The translations under genes and the position numbers were made by a program. 64,000 nucleotides of DNA. It comes from Caballeronia sp. GAFFF1 (GTDB lineage: Bacteria; Pseudomonadota; Gammaproteobacteria; Burkholderiales; Burkholderiaceae). Within the stretch, counting starts at the first letter, position 1, and each line of letters begins with the position of its first letter. The notes beneath the pieces are model-generated. The model was not told the DNA's origin. It saw only the letters and a program-made list of their open reading frames with translations, and made no database searches. Below, piece after piece: positions 42,485 through 52,508 of the stretch. The stretch is taken from assembly GCF_023630705.1 (NCBI RefSeq), contig NZ_JALQEM010000025.1, positions 124,001 to 188,000 on the forward strand, in the 5' to 3' direction.

Positions 42485-43231
42485 CTAGGCAGCCTGCTTG
42501 GCTAGCCCCAGATAGGTCTCGATGACCTGCGGATTGTGCCGCAAACTTTCAGCCTCGCCTTCTAACGCGAACTCCCCGGTTTCAAGCACATATCCGTAAT
42601 CGGATATCTGCAGCGCCGCGCGGGCATTCTGCTCGATCAGGAGCGTTGCAACCCCGGTCTGCTTGAGCGCGCTGACGATGTGGAAGATCTCTTTCACAAT
42701 CAGAGGCGCCAGTCCGAGGCTCGGCTCGTCCAGCATGAGAAGGCGCGGCTTGCCCATCAAAGCCCGACCCACGGCGAGCATCTGCCGTTCACCGCCGGAG
42801 AGCGTCCCCGCTGCCTGCTTGCGTCGCTCCTTGAGCCGGGGAAAGAGTTCGTAGACGTGGCTTAACTGATCCAGATAATCGCGCTCTCCCGCCCGCTTAC
42901 GGCGATATGCGCCCAGCACGAGATTGTCCTCGACCGTCATCGTCGAAAAGAGCTCGCGTTTCTCCGGCACCAAGCACATTCCACGTGAAACGCGCCGCTC
43001 GATCGCCAGCGCCGACACATCTTCGCCCATGTAGCGAATCACGCCCTTCGCATGGCCGCTCTGTGGCAATGCCCCCATGATGGCGTTAAGCAACGTCGAC
43101 TTCCCGGCGCCGTTCGGTCCGATGACCGACACAATCTGCCCGGCGGCTACTTGCAGGTTCCAGTTGTGCAAGGCTTCAACCTTACCGTAGCGCACGGCCA
43201 AGTCGCTGACTTCAAGAATGGTTTCAGCCAT
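42485..43231 (-). CDS. livF: Liv system 1 ATP-binding protein LivF
   Basis: A 248-aa ATPase of a branched-chain-amino-acid-type ABC importer. Walker [16 protein letters not shown]-loop region [13 protein letters not shown], signature [15 protein letters not shown], Walker [14 protein letters not shown] and H-loop LLIEQNAR-type end are all intact. It partly overlaps the end of the LivM-LivG fusion; the ATG at 43231 follows an in-frame GTG. A degenerate parS-like element lies within it near 42977. Confidence 0.95.
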   Translation of the reverse strand: MAETILEVSDLAVRYGKVEALHNWNLQVAAGQIVSVIGPNGAGKSTLLNAIMGALPQSGHAKGVIRYMGEDVSALAIERRVSRGMCLVPEKRELFSTMTVEDNLVLGAYRRKRAGERDYLDQLSHVYELFPRLKERRKQAAGTLSGGERQMLAVGRALMGKPRLLMLDEPSLGLAPLIVKEIFHIVSALKQTGVATLLIEQNARAALQISDYGYVLETGEFALEGEAESLRHNPQVIETYLGLAKQAA

Positions 43232-45015
43232 CACTCCACCCCGCCAAGATAAGCTTCGAGCACAGCCGGGTTCTCCTGCACGTCCTTTGGCAGTCCCTCG
43301 GCGATTTTGGTACCGAACTCCATAACGACGAGCCGGTCGGTCAGATTCATCACAAAGTCCATGTCATGTTCGACCAGCAAGATGCTCATGCCTTCCGCCC
43401 GCAGCTTCCGGAGCAACTCGGCCAGTTGCTGCTTCTCCTGGTAACGAAGTCCCGCCGCCGGCTCGTCGAGCAGCAGCAACGTCGGGTCGCAGCACAGCGC
43501 CCGCGCGATCTCAAGAATCCGTTGTTGACCGAGCGCAAGACTGCCCGCCTCGGCATAAAGATGCTTCTCCAGCCCGACGCGCGCAATCTGCTTTGCCGCT
43601 TCGGACATGAGGCGCGCTTCCTCAGCCGCGTTGAGCCGGACGACGCTGCGCCATACGCCCGTGCTGCCACGCAGATGCGCGCCGATCGCCACATTCTCCA
43701 GCACGGTCATCCCGGGCAGCATCTTGACGTGCTGAAACGTCCGTCCGATGCCCCGCTTCACGATCTCCCGCGACGTTAGCTTGTCGATGCGCGCGCCGTG
43801 GAACGTGATCGCTCCGCTCGTTGCTTGCAGGACGCCCGTGACGAGATTGAACGTGGTCGACTTGCCAGCCCCGTTCGGCCCGATCAAGCCGACGATCTCG
43901 CCGGCCTTCACATCAAAGCTCACGTCGTTCACGGCGACGAGGCCGCCGAACTGCTTCCGCGCCGTATCGACGATTAGCAGCGGCTCACCCGTCGCCGGTT
44001 TGCTGCGCTGCGGCAAAGGCTCGCCGTGCTCCGGGACGTGCGCGCGCGGCCCTCGCGGAAACACACGCGCCACAAACGGCCACACGCCCTGCCGTGCATA
44101 TTGCAACAGCAGGACCATCACGACTCCGAAGACGATAATCTCGAAATTGCCGTTCGCGCCGATGAGTTTCGGCAGCAGCGTCTGGAGATAGTCCTGCAGC
44201 ACGGTGAGGATGGTCGCCCCTAAAATCGCACCCCACACATGCGACACCCCGCCGACGACCGCCATGAACAGAAACTCGATGCCGTGGTTGAGGCCGAACG
44301 GCGTCGGATTCACCGCGCGCTGCAAATGCGCATAGAGAAAGCCCGAGATAGCCGCGAGCACCGCGGCATAGATAAAAATAACGACGCGCATCCACGCCGT
44401 ATTGACGCCCATCGCTTCGGCCATGATGCCGCCGCCGCGCAGCGCCCGAATCGCGCGGCCGGGGCGACTATTAAGCAGATTCTGAACAGACACGACCGCG
44501 AGCAGCACCACGACCCAGATGAGGTAGTAGATGCTGCGCCCCGATTCGAGCTGCCAGCCGAACAGGTTGAGCACCGGAATCCCGTTGATGCCGTCGTACT
44601 TGCCCAGCAGTTCCATATTCCCGAAGAGATAGAACAGCGAGAGCCCCCAGGCGATCGTGCCGAGCGGCAGAAAGTGCCCGGAGAGGCGCATCGTGACGAG
44701 GCCGAGCAACAGCGCGATAAACGCCGTCAGCACGACGCCTGCCATCAGCGCGAGCCACGGCGAGACGCCATAACGCGTCGTCAGGAACGCAGTCGCGTAG
44801 GCGCCGACGCCCACGAACGCCGCCTGCCCGAAGCTCGTCATGCCGCCGATGCCGGTCAAGAGCACCAGCCCGATAGCGACAATCGAATACAGGCCGATGT
44901 AGTTGAGAAGCGTGATCCAGTATTCCGGCACGGCGACCGGCCCCGGCAGCACCGGCAGCGCGAATACGACGAGCAGAAACAGCCAGAAGAAGCGATATCG
45001 ATGGAGAAAGGTCAT
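43231..45015 (-). CDS. LivM-LivG fusion: permease and ATPase in one polypeptide
   Basis: The 594-aa protein joins two normally separate Liv subunits. Residues 1-320 are the LivM permease, with about nine helices and the motif [22 protein letters not shown] short linker ([20 protein letters not shown]) leads to a complete LivG ATPase (residues about 345-594): Walker [17 protein letters not shown], signature [15 protein letters not shown] (in place of LSGGQ), Walker [16 protein letters not shown] and H-loop VEHDMDFVM. The DNA is in frame throughout with no stop at the junction. It lies 3 nt after livH. Confidence 0.93.
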   Translation of the reverse strand: MTFLHRYRFFWLFLLVVFALPVLPGPVAVPEYWITLLNYIGLYSIVAIGLVLLTGIGGMTSFGQAAFVGVGAYATAFLTTRYGVSPWLALMAGVVLTAFIALLLGLVTMRLSGHFLPLGTIAWGLSLFYLFGNMELLGKYDGINGIPVLNLFGWQLESGRSIYYLIWVVVLLAVVSVQNLLNSRPGRAIRALRGGGIMAEAMGVNTAWMRVVIFIYAAVLAAISGFLYAHLQRAVNPTPFGLNHGIEFLFMAVVGGVSHVWGAILGATILTVLQDYLQTLLPKLIGANGNFEIIVFGVVMVLLLQYARQGVWPFVARVFPRGPRAHVPEHGEPLPQRSKPATGEPLLIVDTARKQFGGLVAVNDVSFDVKAGEIVGLIGPNGAGKSTTFNLVTGVLQATSGAITFHGARIDKLTSREIVKRGIGRTFQHVKMLPGMTVLENVAIGAHLRGSTGVWRSVVRLNAAEEARLMSEAAKQIARVGLEKHLYAEAGSLALGQQRILEIARALCCDPTLLLLDEPAAGLRYQEKQQLAELLRKLRAEGMSILLVEHDMDFVMNLTDRLVVMEFGTKIAEGLPKDVQENPAVLEAYLGGVE

Positions 45016-45018
45016 GGC

Positions 45019-46074
45019 TTACTCCTCTTCTTCGTCGGTATGCGGGCTGGCCAGGCTTCGCCATAACAGCACCGGGATAATGAGCGTGAAGACGATCACC
45101 TCCTTATACGCGCTCGCCCAAAACGACGAATACGACTCCAGCAGCCCGACGAGCAACGAGCCGGCCGCGGCCAGCGGATAGCTGACAAGACCGCCGACGA
45201 TTGCGCCGACGAAGCCCTTCAGGCCGATCAGGAATCCCGAGTCGTAGTAGATGGTCGTGATCGGCGCGACCAGCACGCCGCACAGCGCGCCGAGACCCGC
45301 CGCGAGCGTGAACGCGAGACGCCCGGCCTGCGCCGTGCCGATGCCGACGAGCCGCGCGCCCAGCCGGTTCACCGACGTCGCGCGCAGCGCCTTGCCGGAA
45401 ATCGAGCGGTCGAAGTAGAAGTACAACGCGACGATCAGCACGAGCGCCGTGCCGACGACCCACAGACTCTGCCCCGATATCGACACACTGCCGACGTTGA
45501 AGCTGGCGTCGGAAAACGCCGTCGTGCGCGAGCCTTCCGCGCCGAACATGACGAGCCCGAGCCCGACCATCGCGAAGTGCACGGCCACCGCGACGATCAA
45601 GAGCAGCAGCGTGCTCGCCTCCGCGATCGGCTCATACGCCAGCCGGTACACGAACGGTCCCATGGGCACGACGATCAAAAGCGTCAGCGCGATCTGCGCG
45701 AGCATCGGCAGCGTCTGCCCGAACACGGCTTGCGTCAACGCCCATACCGCGACCGGGAACAGCAGATATTTGCCCGCGAGCACGGCCAAGAGCCGCCCTA
45801 TCCGATGATGCCGCGCCGGATGCCGCACGATACCCGCGACTTCGGCGATAAAGCAGCCCACGCCCATCGCGATAAGCAGAAAGCAGGTCGCGGGCAGCTT
45901 CTGCGTTTGCAGCGCGGCGAGCGTGAGCGCGCCATAGGCGACGAACTCGCCCTGCGGAATAAAGATGACGCGCGTCACCGAAAACACCAGCACCAGCGCA
46001 AGCGCAAGTAACGCGTAGATGGCGCCCGTCGTGATGCCGTCTTGCGCGAGAATCGCCGCAATCGATAAGTCCAT
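45019..46074 (-). CDS. livH: Liv system 1 permease LivH
   Basis: The 351-aa inner-membrane permease has about nine helices and the family's N-terminal motif [32 protein letters not shown]. It is longer than classic LivH (about 300 aa) owing to an insert with basic residues ([12 protein letters not shown]) after the third helix. It is first of livH-livMG-livF. A terminator hairpin and 113 nt separate it from the upstream binding-protein gene, which allows that gene to be expressed above the rest. Confidence 0.93.
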   Translation of the reverse strand: MDLSIAAILAQDGITTGAIYALLALALVLVFSVTRVIFIPQGEFVAYGALTLAALQTQKLPATCFLLIAMGVGCFIAEVAGIVRHPARHHRIGRLLAVLAGKYLLFPVAVWALTQAVFGQTLPMLAQIALTLLIVVPMGPFVYRLAYEPIAEASTLLLLIVAVAVHFAMVGLGLVMFGAEGSRTTAFSDASFNVGSVSISGQSLWVVGTALVLIVALYFYFDRSISGKALRATSVNRLGARLVGIGTAQAGRLAFTLAAGLGALCGVLVAPITTIYYDSGFLIGLKGFVGAIVGGLVSYPLAAAGSLLVGLLESYSSFWASAYKEVIVFTLIIPVLLWRSLASPHTDEEEE

Positions 46075-46130
46075 ACTTCCTCTTCAGAGCTTCTTCGAAA
46101 CGTGAGGGCCGTGATCGGCCGATGAACATG

Positions 46131-46163
46131 GGAAAAGCGGCGCACCACTGGCGCGCCGCTTCT
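46131..46163 (-). terminator. Partial terminator between binding protein 1A and livH
   Basis: AAGCGGCGC pairs with GCGCCGCTT around a 9-nt loop, then TTTTCCC on the minus strand. The short U-tract suggests incomplete termination, a common way to make binding protein exceed permease. Confidence 0.65.
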
Positions 46164-46187
46164 CTATCTTGAAAACAACCTGCGCGG

Positions 46188-47360
46188 TCAGTCGTTCAGA
46201 AGCTTCCACTTGCCGTCGACGATCTGCACCATCACGCGCGCGCGGTCGTCGAAGCCGTTGTGGTCAATCGGCGTCGTGTTCATGATGCCGTGGGAGACCG
46301 GCAGGTCCTTCAGGTTCTCCAGCGCCGCGCGCAATGCCTCGCGGAACTCGGGCGTCCCCGGCTGACCTTTCTTGAGCGCCTCGGGAATCGCGCGGGCAAG
46401 CATTTGTCCGGCGTCCCACGCGTGGCCGCCGAAGGTCGAGAGCGAGCCTGCGCCGTACGCCTTCTCGTACGCGTTCTTGTACGCAGCCGACGACTTCTTC
46501 ACTGGATTGCTGTCCGGCAATTGCTCGGTCACGAGCACCGGACCGGCCGGCAGAATCTCGCCTTCGCAGTCCTTGCCGCACACGCGCAAGAAGTCGTTAT
46601 TGGCGACGCCGTGCGTCTGATACACCTTGCCCTTGTAGCCGCGCTCCTTCAGCGTCTTGGCCGGCAACGCGGCCGGCGTGCCCGCGCCCGCGATCAGCAC
46701 GGCATCCGGATTCGCGCCCATCGTCTTTAGCACCTGACCCGTCACCGATGTATCGGGGCGGTTATACCGCTCGTTCGTGACGATCTTCAGCTTGTGCGCA
46801 GCCGCCGCCGCGTTGAAGACCGAATACCAGCCGTCGCCGTACGCATCCGAGAAACCGATGAAGCCCACCGTTTTCACGCCGTGCTTTTCCATGTGACTTG
46901 CGATCGCATCGGCCATCAGCGCGTCGTTTTGCGGCGTCTTGAAAACCCACGCCTTCTTGGCGTCCATCGGCGCGATGATCGACGCGGACGCGGCCATCGA
47001 GATCATCGGCGTCTTGGCGCTTGACGCCGGATCGATCATCGCGAGCGAATTCGGCGTGACCGTCGAGCCGATGATCGCATCGACGTGATCTTCGTCGATC
47101 AGCTTGCGCGTGTTCTGCACGGCGCGGCTCGTGTCGGTGCCGTCGTCGAGCACGATGTATTCGACCGACTTGCCGCCGATTTCCTTCGGCAGCAGCGCGA
47201 CGGTGTTTTTCTCGGGAATCCCGAGCGACGCGGCCGGCCCTGTGGCCGACAGCGTCACGCCGATCTTCACCTGCGCGTACACTGCGCCCGCGCCGAATAT
47301 CGCGCTGCCGGCGACTGCCAGCGCAATGCCGCTTTTGATCCATGCTTTCTTCGTTTTCAT
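46188..47360 (-). CDS. Liv-type periplasmic binding protein 1A
   Basis: A 390-aa type I binding protein with a signal peptide (residues 1-28, ending GAVYA). The mature protein begins QVKIGVTLSATGPAASLGIP, the ligand loop with Ser-x-Thr-Gly-Pro. A Cys pair VCGKDCEG is likely a periplasmic disulphide. It is strongly similar to the protein encoded next upstream (47604-48770), for example QTHGVANNDFLRVCGKDCEG in both, and clearly arose by tandem duplication. The start at 47360 has GGAGAC 7 nt upstream. It precedes livH-livMG-livF. Confidence 0.93.
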   Translation of the reverse strand: MKTKKAWIKSGIALAVAGSAIFGAGAVYAQVKIGVTLSATGPAASLGIPEKNTVALLPKEIGGKSVEYIVLDDGTDTSRAVQNTRKLIDEDHVDAIIGSTVTPNSLAMIDPASSAKTPMISMAASASIIAPMDAKKAWVFKTPQNDALMADAIASHMEKHGVKTVGFIGFSDAYGDGWYSVFNAAAAAHKLKIVTNERYNRPDTSVTGQVLKTMGANPDAVLIAGAGTPAALPAKTLKERGYKGKVYQTHGVANNDFLRVCGKDCEGEILPAGPVLVTEQLPDSNPVKKSSAAYKNAYEKAYGAGSLSTFGGHAWDAGQMLARAIPEALKKGQPGTPEFREALRAALENLKDLPVSHGIMNTTPIDHNGFDDRARVMVQIVDGKWKLLND

Positions 47361-47544
47361 TGCTCGTCTCCAAACGCGATCCAGCTTTTCGCGCACCCCC
47401 GTGGTGCGCTGCTGCGAGTTGTTATCGATAACCCTGGCGATTCAGCCGCCCCAATCTATGGACCACCCCGGCGCATGCCTAGGCTCGTTTTCCCTGACCA
47501 ATCGGGGCGTCGCGCGTGGCGTGCGCGCCCTCTTCTTTCGAACG

Positions 47545-47576
47545 AAAAAAAAGGCGCGTTGGTGGAAACGCGCCTT
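47545..47576 (-). terminator. Intrinsic terminator after binding protein 1B
   Basis: AAGGCGCGTT pairs with AACGCGCCTT around a 6-nt loop; the U-tract on the minus strand is eight residues including the stem base. It lies 28 nt after the stop at 47604, so binding protein 1B is largely transcribed on its own. Confidence 0.9.
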
Positions 47577-47603
47577 GGTTGGAATCGACTCACATATCGA
47601 CGG

Positions 47604-48770
47604 TCAGTTGCCCGAGAGCTTCCACTTGCCGCCGACGATCTCCACCATCACCCGCGCCCGCTGATCGAGACCGGAGTGGTCGTTCGCGCTCATGTTGAAG
47701 ATGCCGTGCGATGCCGCGAGATTCTTCGTGTCTTCGATCGCAGCGCGCAAAGCCTCGCGAAACGCGGGCGTGCCCGGCTGCCCCTTTTTCAGCGCGACGG
47801 GAATCGCGTGTTGCAGAATCAGGCCCGCGTCCCACGCGTGGCCGCCGAACGTAGACACCGCGCCCGCGCCATACGCGCTTTCGTACGCCTTCTTGTAGGT
47901 CAGCGCGGCCTGCTTCACGGGATTGCTGTCCGGCAATTGTTCCGCGACGAGCAGCGGCCCGGCAGGCAGGAACGTTCCTTCGCAATCCTTGCCGCATACG
48001 CGCAGGAAGTCGTTGTTCGCGACACCGTGCGTCTGATAGATCTTGCCCTTGTAGCCGCGCTCCTTGAGCGTCTTCTGCGGCAGCGCGGCCGGGGTGCCCG
48101 CACCCGCGATCAGCACCGCGTCCGCGTTCTGCGACATCATCTTGAGCACCTGGCCGGTGACGGACGCGTCGTTGCGCGCAAAGCGTTCATTCGCGACAAC
48201 GCGGATCTTCGCGAGGTCCGCCGCCTTCGAGAATTCCTTGAACCAGCTCTCGCCGTACGCGTCGGAGAAGCCGATGAACGCCACCGTCTTCACGCCGTGA
48301 TTCGACATGTGCTGCGCGATGGCGGTTGCCATGAGAATGTCGTTCTGCGGCGTCTTGAAGACCCACGCGCGCTTGCCGTCCATCGGTTCGACGATGCTCG
48401 CGGCCGCGGCCATCGAGATCATCGGCGTGGTGGTGTCGGCGGCGATGTCGATCATCGCGAGCGAGTTGGGAACGACCGTGGAGCCGATCAGCGCGTCGAC
48501 GTGATCTTCGCTCGTGAGCTTGCGCGCGTTCTTGACGGCTTGCGTGGAATCGGTGGCGTCATCGAGAACGATGTACTGCACTTTCTGCCCCGCGACTTCC
48601 TTCGGCAATAGCGCGATGGTGTTCTTTTCGGGAATGCCGAGCGATGCGGCCGGGCCTGTAGCCGATACCGTCACGCCTATTTTCACGTCTGCAAAAACCT
48701 GAGTGCTGAATACCGCCGATAATCCCGCGACGGCCATTGCGACCGCCTTACCGCGTAATGCCCACTTCAT
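47604..48770 (-). CDS. Liv-type periplasmic binding protein 1B (tandem paralogue)
   Basis: The 388-aa paralogue of the adjacent binding protein has a signal peptide (residues 1-27, ending TQVFA), the same ligand loop VKIGVTVSATGPAASLGIP and the same Cys pair. Differences concentrate in the first domain after residue 60 and around the second-lobe helix (SWFKEFSKAADLAKIRVV), so ligand range may differ. It has its own terminator and upstream region and may feed the same LivH/LivMG/LivF permease. Confidence 0.93.
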   Translation of the reverse strand: MKWALRGKAVAMAVAGLSAVFSTQVFADVKIGVTVSATGPAASLGIPEKNTIALLPKEVAGQKVQYIVLDDATDSTQAVKNARKLTSEDHVDALIGSTVVPNSLAMIDIAADTTTPMISMAAAASIVEPMDGKRAWVFKTPQNDILMATAIAQHMSNHGVKTVAFIGFSDAYGESWFKEFSKAADLAKIRVVANERFARNDASVTGQVLKMMSQNADAVLIAGAGTPAALPQKTLKERGYKGKIYQTHGVANNDFLRVCGKDCEGTFLPAGPLLVAEQLPDSNPVKQAALTYKKAYESAYGAGAVSTFGGHAWDAGLILQHAIPVALKKGQPGTPAFREALRAAIEDTKNLAASHGIFNMSANDHSGLDQRARVMVEIVGGKWKLSGN

Positions 48771-49008
48771 TGATTTCCACCCCGTCGATCGTGTGTTCGA
48801 ATAGAAGTAACGCCAGATTTCTTGCTGCGGATTATCTGTTGCGAATCGCCGACCGAAGAGTCGGGAAATGCAGTGTAGCCATGAGAGCGCCGCGCATCAA
48901 GCGTTTCGGCCACATCTGGCAGACGTTTTAGTGGATATGCTCTGACCGGTGAATCGCGCTCGATGCGCGGCTTGGATGAATCCGTCAGGCGATTCGTATT
49001 ATCGGCCG

Positions 49009-49050
49009 GAAAAATAAAAAGGCGCCGTTGGACTCATCCAACAGCGCCTT
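49009..49050 (-). terminator. Strong intrinsic terminator downstream of Liv system 2
   Basis: A 12-bp stem (49021-49032 with 49037-49048, one mismatch) has a 4-nt loop, then TTTTTATTTT on the minus strand. It lies about 210 nt past the last permease gene. Confidence 0.85.
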
Positions 49051-49190
49051 TCGTCTCGGGCACTTCGTGCCTCATGTCTCCTCGTTCTCCACCTCAAAAA
49101 TCTGGGTGCTTCAGAACTAGGACGGATATTAATATCCGCATCATTTCGCCACAACCTAGCATTTACCCTAGTGGTGCATGCAAGCACCTT

Positions 49191-49210
49191 AAAAGGGCGC
49201 TTTTTGCGCC
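49191..49210 (-). terminator. Short hairpin terminator candidate just after the Liv system 2 permease
   Basis: On the minus strand GGCGC-AAAAA-GCGCC is followed by CTTTT. Stem of only 5 bp; it would act before the stronger terminator at 49009-49050. Confidence 0.4.
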
Positions 49211-49260
49211 GTTAACTACCGGCTTGCCGATGACACTTGTTTCGGATTTCCAATTAAATC

Positions 49261-50235
49261 CTATCCCTGCAACGGCCTCACCCGCGCGACGATTTCGCCC
49301 ACGATGCCGCGCCTGAACGCCAGCACGCACGCAATGAAGATGATGCCCGTCACGATGGTCACCGATTCGCCGAGCGAGTTGAACCACGCCACGCCCGTCA
49401 CCTTCGCGATGCCCGCGCCGATATCGCCGAGCCGGTCTTCCAGCGCCACGATGATCGCGGCGCCGAGCAGCGGGCCGAACATCGTGCTCATGCCGCCGAC
49501 GAGCGTCATCAGCACGACGAGGCCGGACATCGTCCAGTATGCGTCGCCGAGCGTTTCGAAACCGAGCACCAGCGTCTTCGTCGCGCCCGCGAGGCCCGCC
49601 AGCCCCGCCGACAACACGAACGCGAGCAGCTTGTAGCGCGCGGTGTCGTAACCGAGCGAGACCGCGCGCGGCTCGTTTTCCTTGATCGCGATCAGCACCT
49701 GCCCGAACGGCGAATGCACGATGCGCACGATCAGCGCGAACGCGAGCAGCATCAGCGCCAGCACGACGTAGTAGAGCGTCACGTCGCTGCCCAGATCGAG
49801 CACGCCGAACAGTTTGCCGCGCGGCACGCCTTGCAGGCCGTCTTCGCCGTGCGTGAACGGCGCTTGCAGAAACACGAAGTAGACCATCTGCGCGAGCGCG
49901 AGCGTGACCATCGCGAAATAGATGCCTTGCCGCCGGATCGCGAGCAGTCCGACGATCACGCCCAGGAGCGTCGCGGCTGCCGTGCCGAGCACGACGCCGA
50001 GCTCGGGCGTGAAGCCGAGCGTCTGAATCGCATATCCGGCCGTGTAGCCCGCGCTCGACAGAAACATCGCGTGCCCGAACGACAGCAAACCCGTATAACC
50101 GATCAGCAGGTTGAACGCCGCCGCGAAGAGCGCGAAGCACAGCACCTTCATCATGAAGACCGGATACACGCCCGCGAACGGCACCGCGATCAACGCGACC
50201 AGCAACAGCGCGTAGAGCACTTTTCTCTGCATCAT
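49261..50235 (-). CDS. livM: Liv system 2 permease LivM
   Basis: The 324-aa permease has about nine membrane helices and the motif LIGYTGLLSFGHAMFLSSAGY, the LivM hallmark, followed by RRQGIYFAMVTLALAQM. It overlaps the livH stop by 4 nt (ATGA), so the two permeases are translationally coupled. Last gene of the operon livG-livF-binding protein-livH-livM. Confidence 0.93.
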   Translation of the reverse strand: MMQRKVLYALLLVALIAVPFAGVYPVFMMKVLCFALFAAAFNLLIGYTGLLSFGHAMFLSSAGYTAGYAIQTLGFTPELGVVLGTAAATLLGVIVGLLAIRRQGIYFAMVTLALAQMVYFVFLQAPFTHGEDGLQGVPRGKLFGVLDLGSDVTLYYVVLALMLLAFALIVRIVHSPFGQVLIAIKENEPRAVSLGYDTARYKLLAFVLSAGLAGLAGATKTLVLGFETLGDAYWTMSGLVVLMTLVGGMSTMFGPLLGAAIIVALEDRLGDIGAGIAKVTGVAWFNSLGESVTIVTGIIFIACVLAFRRGIVGEIVARVRPLQG

Positions 50236-51116
50236 TTTTCCTTGCCGAAGAGTCCCGCCGGGCGCACGAGCAGCACCAGCGCCATGATGACGAAGACGAC
50301 CGTCGCGGACGCTTCCGGATAGAACACGCGCGTGAAGCCTTCGATCACGCCGAGCAGCAGACCCGTGAGAATCGAGCCCATGATCGAGCCCATGCCGCCG
50401 ATCACCACGACCGCGAACACGGTGATGATCATCGACTGGCCCATGAGCGGCGACACCTGAATGACCGGCGCGGCCAGCACGCCCGCGAACGCCGCGAGCG
50501 CGACGCCGAATCCGTAGGTGAGCGTGATCATGAGCGGCACATTGACGCCGAACGCTTCAACGAGCTTCGGGTTCTCCGTGCCTGCGCGCAGATACGCGCC
50601 GAGGCGCGTCTTCTCGATCACGAACCACGTCGCAAAACACACGATGAGCGACGCCACCACGACCCACGCGCGATAGTTCGGCAGAAACATGAAGCCGAGA
50701 TTGGTCGCGCCGGACAAGAGCGACGGCACGTCGTACGGCTGGCCCGACGAACCATAGATGGAACGGAACACGCCTTCGATCACGAGCGTCAAGCCGAAAG
50801 TGAGAAGGAGCCCGTAGAGATGATCGAGCTTGTACAGCCAGCGCAGCATGGATCGCTCGATGACCACGCCCAGCAAGCCGACGATGATCGGCGCGAGCAG
50901 CAGCATCGCCCAGTACGGGACGTTGAAGTACGAATAGCCCATCCACGCGAGCATGGCGCCCAGCATGAAGAGCGCGCCGTGCGCGAAGTTGATGACGTTG
51001 AGCAAGCCGAAGATCACCGCGAGCCCGAGACTCAGGATCGCGTAGAACGAACCGTTCACCAGTCCGAGCAGCAACTGGCTCATCATCGCGGCGAGCGGGA
51101 TGCCGAATATTTCCAT
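50232..51116 (-). CDS. livH: Liv system 2 permease LivH
   Basis: The 294-aa permease has eight or nine helices. QLLLGLVNGSFYAILSLGLAVIFGLLNVINFAHG (given in part) is the standard LivH start, with GALFMLGAM following. The standard length contrasts with the longer LivH of system 1. It lies 79 nt after the binding-protein gene. Confidence 0.93.
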   Translation of the reverse strand: MEIFGIPLAAMMSQLLLGLVNGSFYAILSLGLAVIFGLLNVINFAHGALFMLGAMLAWMGYSYFNVPYWAMLLLAPIIVGLLGVVIERSMLRWLYKLDHLYGLLLTFGLTLVIEGVFRSIYGSSGQPYDVPSLLSGATNLGFMFLPNYRAWVVVASLIVCFATWFVIEKTRLGAYLRAGTENPKLVEAFGVNVPLMITLTYGFGVALAAFAGVLAAPVIQVSPLMGQSMIITVFAVVVIGGMGSIMGSILTGLLLGVIEGFTRVFYPEASATVVFVIMALVLLVRPAGLFGKEK

Positions 51117-51195
51117 TGAACCTGCCGAGGGTTGGATCGAAGCATGGCCGCAAGCAGTCGCGCCGGACCGCTTGCGGCGTCAGTCGCCGAGAAAG

Positions 51196-52416
51196 TTACT
51201 TCCAGGCCGCGCAGCGCGACTCGGCCTTGGTGCCGAAAGCCTGATCGCCCGGAATCGTGGCCGTGATCTTGTAGTAGTCCCACGGTTCCTTCGATTCCGA
51301 CGGCTTCTTCACTTCCATCAGGTACATGTCGTGAATCATCGCGCCGTCCTCGCGAACGTAGCCCTTCGCGTAGAAGTCGTCGATCTTCGCCTTCTTCATC
51401 TGCGCCATGACCTTGTCGCTGTCCGTCGTGCCGGCGGCCTGCACGGCCTTCAGGTACGTGGTGACGGCGGAATAGTCGGCGGCTTGCAGGCTCGTCGGCA
51501 TCTTCTTCATCTTCGCGAAGTAGCGCTTGGCCCACTCGCGCGTCTTGTCGTCCTTGTTCCAGTACCAGCTATCCGTCGCCACGAGTCCTTGCGTCGTCTC
51601 GAGTCCGAGGCTGTGAATATCGGAGAGGAAGATCAGCAGCGCGGCGATCTTCATCGACTTGGTGATGCCGAATTCCTTCGCGGCCTTGATCGAATTGATC
51701 GTGTCGCCGCCCGCGTTCGCGAGCCCGAGGACCTGCGCCTTCGATCCCTGCGCCTGCAACAGGAACGATGAGAAGTCCGACGCCGACAGCGGATGACGCA
51801 CCGCCCCGAGCACCTGTCCGCCGTTTGCCTTCACGACATCCGACGTGTTCTTCTCCAGCGCCTTGCCGAACGCGTAGTCGGCGGTCAGGAAGTACCACGT
51901 CTTGCCGCCCTGCTTCGTCACCGCGGAACCGGTGCCTTTGGCGAGCGCCATCGTGTCGTATGCGTAGTGCACGGTGTACGGCGAGCACTGTTCGTTCGTG
52001 AGGTTGTCCGCGCCCGCGCCGATGTTGATGTACGGCGTCTTCTTCTCCGCCGCGACTTGCGCGGTGGAGAGGGCGGTGGCCGAGTTCGTGCCGCCGATGA
52101 TCGCGTTCACGCCGTCGCGGTCGATCCACTCACGCGCGCGCGATGCCGCGATATCCGCCTTGTTCTGATGGTCCGCATACACGAGTTCGATGGGCTTGCC
52201 GTTCACCTTGCCGCCGAAGTCCGCGATCGCCATGCGGATGGCCTCCAGCCCGCCTTGTCCGTCGATGTCGGCGTAGAGGCCCGACAAGTCGGTGACGAAA
52301 CCGATCTTGACGCTGTTGCCGTCGGCAGCCTGCGCGCCGCTGCTCATGAGCGTCACACTCGCCGCCGCAGCCGCAAAGCAAAGAGTAGAGAGGCGCGCGA
52401 GGGTCTTCTTTTTCAT
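51196..52416 (-). CDS. Liv system 2 periplasmic binding protein
   Basis: A 406-aa type I binding protein with a signal peptide (residues 1-31, ending SGAQA). The mature start NSVKIGFVTDLSGLYADIDG is the ligand loop; VNAIIGGTNSATALSTAQVA and WYFLTADYAFGKALEKNTSD are typical of the branch often found with amide, urea or aromatic-acid systems. It is only distantly related to binding proteins 1A and 1B. The start at 52416 (MKKKTLARL) has GGAGACTGGA just upstream; an ATG four codons earlier is the alternative. Confidence 0.92.
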   Translation of the reverse strand: MKKKTLARLSTLCFAAAAASVTLMSSGAQAADGNSVKIGFVTDLSGLYADIDGQGGLEAIRMAIADFGGKVNGKPIELVYADHQNKADIAASRAREWIDRDGVNAIIGGTNSATALSTAQVAAEKKTPYINIGAGADNLTNEQCSPYTVHYAYDTMALAKGTGSAVTKQGGKTWYFLTADYAFGKALEKNTSDVVKANGGQVLGAVRHPLSASDFSSFLLQAQGSKAQVLGLANAGGDTINSIKAAKEFGITKSMKIAALLIFLSDIHSLGLETTQGLVATDSWYWNKDDKTREWAKRYFAKMKKMPTSLQAADYSAVTTYLKAVQAAGTTDSDKVMAQMKKAKIDDFYAKGYVREDGAMIHDMYLMEVKKPSESKEPWDYYKITATIPGDQAFGTKAESRCAAWK

Positions 52417-52508
52417 TCCAGTCTCCATGAGTTTTTGATTGTTGCTGCGCTGCTGGTGTTACTGGTGTTGTCGTGTCGCCGTGATGGCCGGCCGATGCGC
52501 GATGCGTG

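Larger units (their letters stand above)
48771..49260. other. Intergenic region between the two Liv systems: terminators and a palindrome
   Basis: No gene is visible in these 490 nt. They hold two candidate terminators for Liv system 2 (49009-49050 and 49191-49210), a 16-bp perfect palindrome CGGATATTAATATCCG at 49123-49138, and the promoter side of binding protein 1B. A hairpin GGTGC/GCACC lies near 49173-49187. Confidence 0.5.

Noticed and set aside
47085-48611. A 508-codon + strand frame spanning both duplicated binding-protein genes
   Set aside because: Antisense shadow of two tandem paralogues; it even crosses the terminator between them.
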